The position numbers were made by a program, and so were the translations under genes. From assembly GCA_002429115.1 (NCBI GenBank), contig DIYS01000225.1, forward strand, positions 1 through 26,171: a DNA stretch of 26,171 bases, given 5' to 3'. Of this stretch, positions 25,635-26,171 are shown in pieces (position 1 is the first letter of the stretch; each line of letters begins with the position of its first letter). The notes below the pieces were generated by a model that was given only the letters and a program-made list of their open reading frames with translations, had not been told where the DNA came from and searched no databases. The stretch comes from Saccharicrinis sp. UBA6048 (GTDB lineage: Bacteria; Bacteroidota; Bacteroidia; Bacteroidales; Marinilabiliaceae).

Positions 25635-25672
25635 GCATCGTATCAATCTGTATACGATGCTTCTTTGTTTTC
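25635..25672 (+). terminator. Terminator after proline dehydrogenase
   Basis: Perfect 9-bp stem GCATCGTAT (25635-25643) with ATACGATGC (25652-25660), followed by TTCTTTGTTTTC. It lies between convergent genes and may act in both directions. Confidence 0.8.
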
Positions 25673-25713
25673 AATAACTTGTAAGTGTTTTGTATGCTAT
25701 TGCCAATGGGCAA

Positions 25714-26171
25714 TTAACTTCTGTAAATACTTAATCGCCTGTAGAAGAATGTCTGAAACATACCACGTCCTAACATAAAGCAATTCATGGCCAGCCATAG
25801 AGCATGATTTCCAAAATTACCTCGCAACACAAAATAGAGGCCAAAGAAAACAAATGTAGCCATCAGCATGGTATTGCGCATTAACCTGGATGCTGTTGCT
25901 CCAATATATACGCCATCCCATATAAATGATGCAAAACCTGTGATTGGTAAAATTATTAACCACGGCAGGTAAGTTAAAGCAACTTCTATTACATCCGATT
26001 GATTGGTGAAGAGCAATAAAAGGAATTTGCCCAGAATGCCGTATACGACTATAAAGATAAACGCAAAGGTTAATCCCCATGCAAACAAGTGACGTACGGC
26101 CTTTTTAGCTTTTACCAGGTTTTGCCCGCCGGTAAATTTACCAACGAGTGCTTCAGCGGCATAAGCAAATC
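25714..26171 (-). CDS. MATE family efflux transporter, C-terminal part (5' end outside window)
   Basis: About 152 C-terminal residues of a multidrug/Na+-coupled MATE exporter. The frame stays open to the window edge. It enters with FAYAAEALVGKFTGGQ, the conserved motif of DinF/NorM-like MATE proteins, then AKKAVRHLFAWGL and hydrophobic segments including LTFAFIFIVVYGILGKFLLL, LPWLIILPITGFASFIWDGV and LMATFVFFGLYFVL. The ending MLGRGMFQTFFYRRL is typical of the C-terminus of this group. The substrate cannot be told. It is convergent with the proline dehydrogenase gene. Confidence 0.88.
   Translation of the reverse strand, partial: FAYAAEALVGKFTGGQNLVKAKKAVRHLFAWGLTFAFIFIVVYGILGKFLLLLFTNQSDVIEVALTYLPWLIILPITGFASFIWDGVYIGATASRLMRNTMLMATFVFFGLYFVLRGNFGNHALWLAMNCFMLGRGMFQTFFYRRLSIYRS

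Noticed and set aside
1..26171. CRISPR arrays, tRNA or rRNA genes, insertion sequences, prophage or classical defence genes
   Set aside because: I looked for regular repeat-spacer arrays, tRNA-like folds, transposase motifs and phage or nuclease cassettes and saw none.

Overview
The window is an ordinary-looking chromosomal stretch of a Bacteroidota bacterium. Supporting signs are a PorP/SprF protein next to a large PKD-repeat protein with a type IX secretion (T9SS) type B C-terminal domain, TAnnTTTG-like promoter elements, mostly weak ribosome binding sites, a DUF4136 lipoprotein, and an ExbB/ExbD operon with two exbD genes. The moderate AT bias and gene content suggest a free-living, T9SS-bearing lineage such as the marine Marinilabiliales. 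That placement is a guess; genus cannot be set from the sequence.

Layout: (1) 1-978 is the 3' part of a clostridial-type, probably NAD-linked, glutamate dehydrogenase, followed by a terminator. (2) 1119-2928 is a tatD-ansA operon. (3) 3251-5611 is an exbB / 4-TM protein / exbD / exbD operon ending in a clean terminator. (4) 5686-7655 on the minus strand holds an SRPBCC-fold lipoprotein and a complete second glutamate dehydrogenase of NADP type. (5) 7898-15164 holds two tandem giant paralogues (1399 and 1004 aa) that combine a pseudo-receiver, a receiver with intact phosphorylation residues and a PPDK_N/PEP-synthase-type ATP-binding module. They lack the phosphohistidine and PEP-utilising domains; the first also carries three GAF-like repeats. 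(6) 15165-15340 is a convergent gap with a REP-like inverted repeat pair. (7) 15341-18637 holds small envelope genes (a helical periplasmic protein, a DUF4136 lipoprotein, an outer-membrane barrel, an acidic-tailed lipoprotein) and an Hsp20 small heat shock protein. (8) 18678-24118 on the minus strand is a translationally overlapping T9SS adhesin-PorP/SprF pair. (9) 24119-24693 is a long AT-rich intergenic region containing a diverged inverted repeat. (10) 24694-25605 is a monofunctional proline dehydrogenase. (11) 25714-26171 on the minus strand is the 3' end of a MATE efflux gene.

Two GDH paralogues with opposite cofactor fingerprints, asparaginase and proline dehydrogenase give the window a nitrogen/glutamate flavour, but they are separate transcription units. 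Several other genes serve the cell envelope (TonB-energising motor parts, T9SS adhesin, lipoproteins, barrel). The least understood and most interesting element is the tandem receiver-plus-ATP-binding pair at 7898-15164. Its architecture suggests a phosphotransfer or signalling role rather than gluconeogenic PEP synthesis.
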